DNA of 49,905 nucleotides, from positions 1 through 49,905 of IMG/VR virus record IMGVR_UViG_3300019828_000298; one strand, 5' to 3'. A program made the translations under genes and the position numbers. Below, piece after piece: positions 49,254 to 49,905 of this stretch. The stretch comes from a virus. The notes beneath the pieces are model-generated. The model had not been told where the DNA came from and searched no databases. It saw nothing but the letters and a program-made list of their open reading frames with translations. Positions within the stretch are counted from its first letter, which is position 1; each line of letters starts with the position of its first letter.

Positions 49254-49409
49254 ATGACTAAGAAAACACGAGGATATACCGTCAAATACAAGTTGTATGG
49301 TAAGATCAATTTCGAGAAGAAATTTGAGACTGCCAAGGAAGCAAAAGGTTTCTTCTTTGGATACGTTGTGAAGACTCCGAATGTCACTGGCGAATTAATT
49401 TGGAACTAG
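49254..49409 (+). CDS. small hypothetical protein (51 aa)
   Basis: The ATG at 49254 follows the ribosome site ATAAGGAAATAGAG and a sigma70-like promoter. The 51-residue product begins MTKKTRGYTVKYKLYGKINF and ends TGELIWN. It is basic and strand-like (YTVKYKLYGKINFEKKFET), with a Phe-rich centre (GFFFGY). Basic composition and early-type promoter suggest a small host-directed phage protein. That is inference only. Confidence 0.6.
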   Translation: MTKKTRGYTVKYKLYGKINFEKKFETAKEAKGFFFGYVVKTPNVTGELIWN

Positions 49410-49422
49410 GCTAAGATTCTTG

Positions 49423-49451
49423 TTGACAAAACCTCTTTCGTATGGTAATGT
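49423..49451 (+). promoter_or_regulatory. sigma70-like promoter before the HEIAH protein
   Basis: TTGACA (49423-49428), 17 bases, TAATGT (49446-49451), then AAGGTATGA. The expected start of transcription (about 49458) almost coincides with the ATGATG at 49457-49462, so the mRNA may be leaderless. Confidence 0.7.
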
Positions 49452-49459
49452 AAGGTATG

Positions 49460-49905
49460 ATGAAAAATAAATCGACACTCGCAAAACTCCTCGCTGAAGA
49501 GGATATCTTCGTTGTCCACAAGAAGATGGACACGGCATATTTCAATCCCAAGTCACGGGAACTGGGTCTGCCCATCTGGAAGGATGAGGAGATGACCAAA
49601 GATATCTATGACCTGATGGTTTGCCATGAGATTGCTCACGCACTCTGGACGCCTCTCGACATGCTAGAGAGTGCTGCGGTTCGTAAGATTAATCACTCTT
49701 TTGTGAATATCGTTGAAGATGCCCGTATTGAACGGATGGTGCAGGACCGTTATCCCGGCTCTGTTGCGGTTTTCAATCGGGGATATAATGATTTGACCGC
49801 CAAGGATTTCTTTGGTATTGCCGACAAGGAAGTTTCTGAGTTGAACCTGATTGATCGGATCAACCTGTTCTTCAAGAAGCAGAAGGTTGATTTTTCTGAG
49901 GAAGA
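49460..49905 (+). CDS. HEXXH protein, possibly CobT/VWA-like (5' part, cut by the window end)
   Basis: ATGATG at 49457-49462 gives two possible starts. About 148 residues are visible, beginning MKNKSTLAKLLAEEDIFVVH. VCHEIAHALWTPLDM is an HEXXH zinc-peptidase-type motif, and VNIVEDARIERMVQDRYPGS follows with a conserved-looking E-D-x-R-I-E. I associate this pattern with proteins of marine phages annotated as CobT-like or VWA proteins that partner a CobS-like AAA+ ATPase; the VWA domain itself would lie beyond the window. Third codon positions carry more C and G than in the upstream genes. Confidence 0.6.
   Translation, partial: MKNKSTLAKLLAEEDIFVVHKKMDTAYFNPKSRELGLPIWKDEEMTKDIYDLMVCHEIAHALWTPLDMLESAAVRKINHSFVNIVEDARIERMVQDRYPGSVAVFNRGYNDLTAKDFFGIADKEVSELNLIDRINLFFKKQKVDFSEE

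Overview
This window is a 49.9 kb internal piece of a large T4-like (tailed, contractile) phage genome. The evidence is the gene order: baseplate protein gp8, neck proteins gp13/14/15, terminase gp16/gp17, sheath gp18, tube gp19, portal gp20, prohead core proteins, protease gp21, scaffold gp22, capsid gp23, then uvsY, uvsW, gp55 (late sigma factor), gp47 and gp46. The phage is AT-rich. It carries a SpeD-like gene next to uvsY, a peptide deformylase after gp46, a DUF4815-type baseplate-region protein and repeat-built tail fibre genes. That combination suggests the marine exo-T4 group (cyanophage- or pelagiphage-like myoviruses). No gene in the window fixes the host. Nearly everything is on the + strand; the one minus-strand gene is a degenerate HNH-type protein.

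Layout: (1) 1-12925, baseplate and tail-fibre region with a 345-bp tandem-repeat fibre gene. (2) 12928-18848, a tightly overlapping accessory operon: glycosyltransferase-like, methyltransferase-like, Asp/Asn beta-hydroxylase-like, radical SAM, unknown, second glycosyltransferase-like, and a PP-loop gene whose last part lies in the -1 frame. (3) 18897-27410, the neck and small-terminase genes interleaved with a second accessory set: 2OG-oxygenase-like, PP-loop ATPase, an ANL-type adenylating ligase and an asparagine-synthase-like protein, plus GIY-YIG and HNH endonucleases. (4) 27411-30047, the large terminase, physically fractured by an atypically split intein with a GIY-YIG endonuclease gene between the halves. 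(5) 30052-39078, sheath to major capsid protein, ending in a strong terminator. (6) 39195-48615, recombination and transcription genes (uvsY, uvsW, gp55, gp47, gp46), with SpeD, a small DNA methylase-like protein, peptide deformylase and two more GIY-YIG endonucleases. (7) 48620-49905, the start of an early-type region with sigma70-like promoters that share a downstream motif.

How the parts fit: exact copies of the T4 late promoter word TATAAATA stand before many structural genes and before four of the five intact homing endonuclease genes, which fits the gp55 gene found here. Sigma70-like promoters stand before gp55 and before the small genes at the right end. The accessory enzymes sit inside the late region, so they are probably made during virion assembly. 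Their product is unknown. Several joints keep scars of cassette insertion: a 27-nt copy of the gp16 3' end at the end of the ligase gene, a duplicated uvsW 3' end, and an orphan promoter, ribosome site and start-like remnant of gp17 upstream of the HNH gene.

Odd points include a probable AUU start codon for gp46, two reading-frame breaks in A-rich runs, and a palindrome-rich intergenic region at 48628-48721. All assignments come from reading the sequence and from remembered family motifs; no database search was run.
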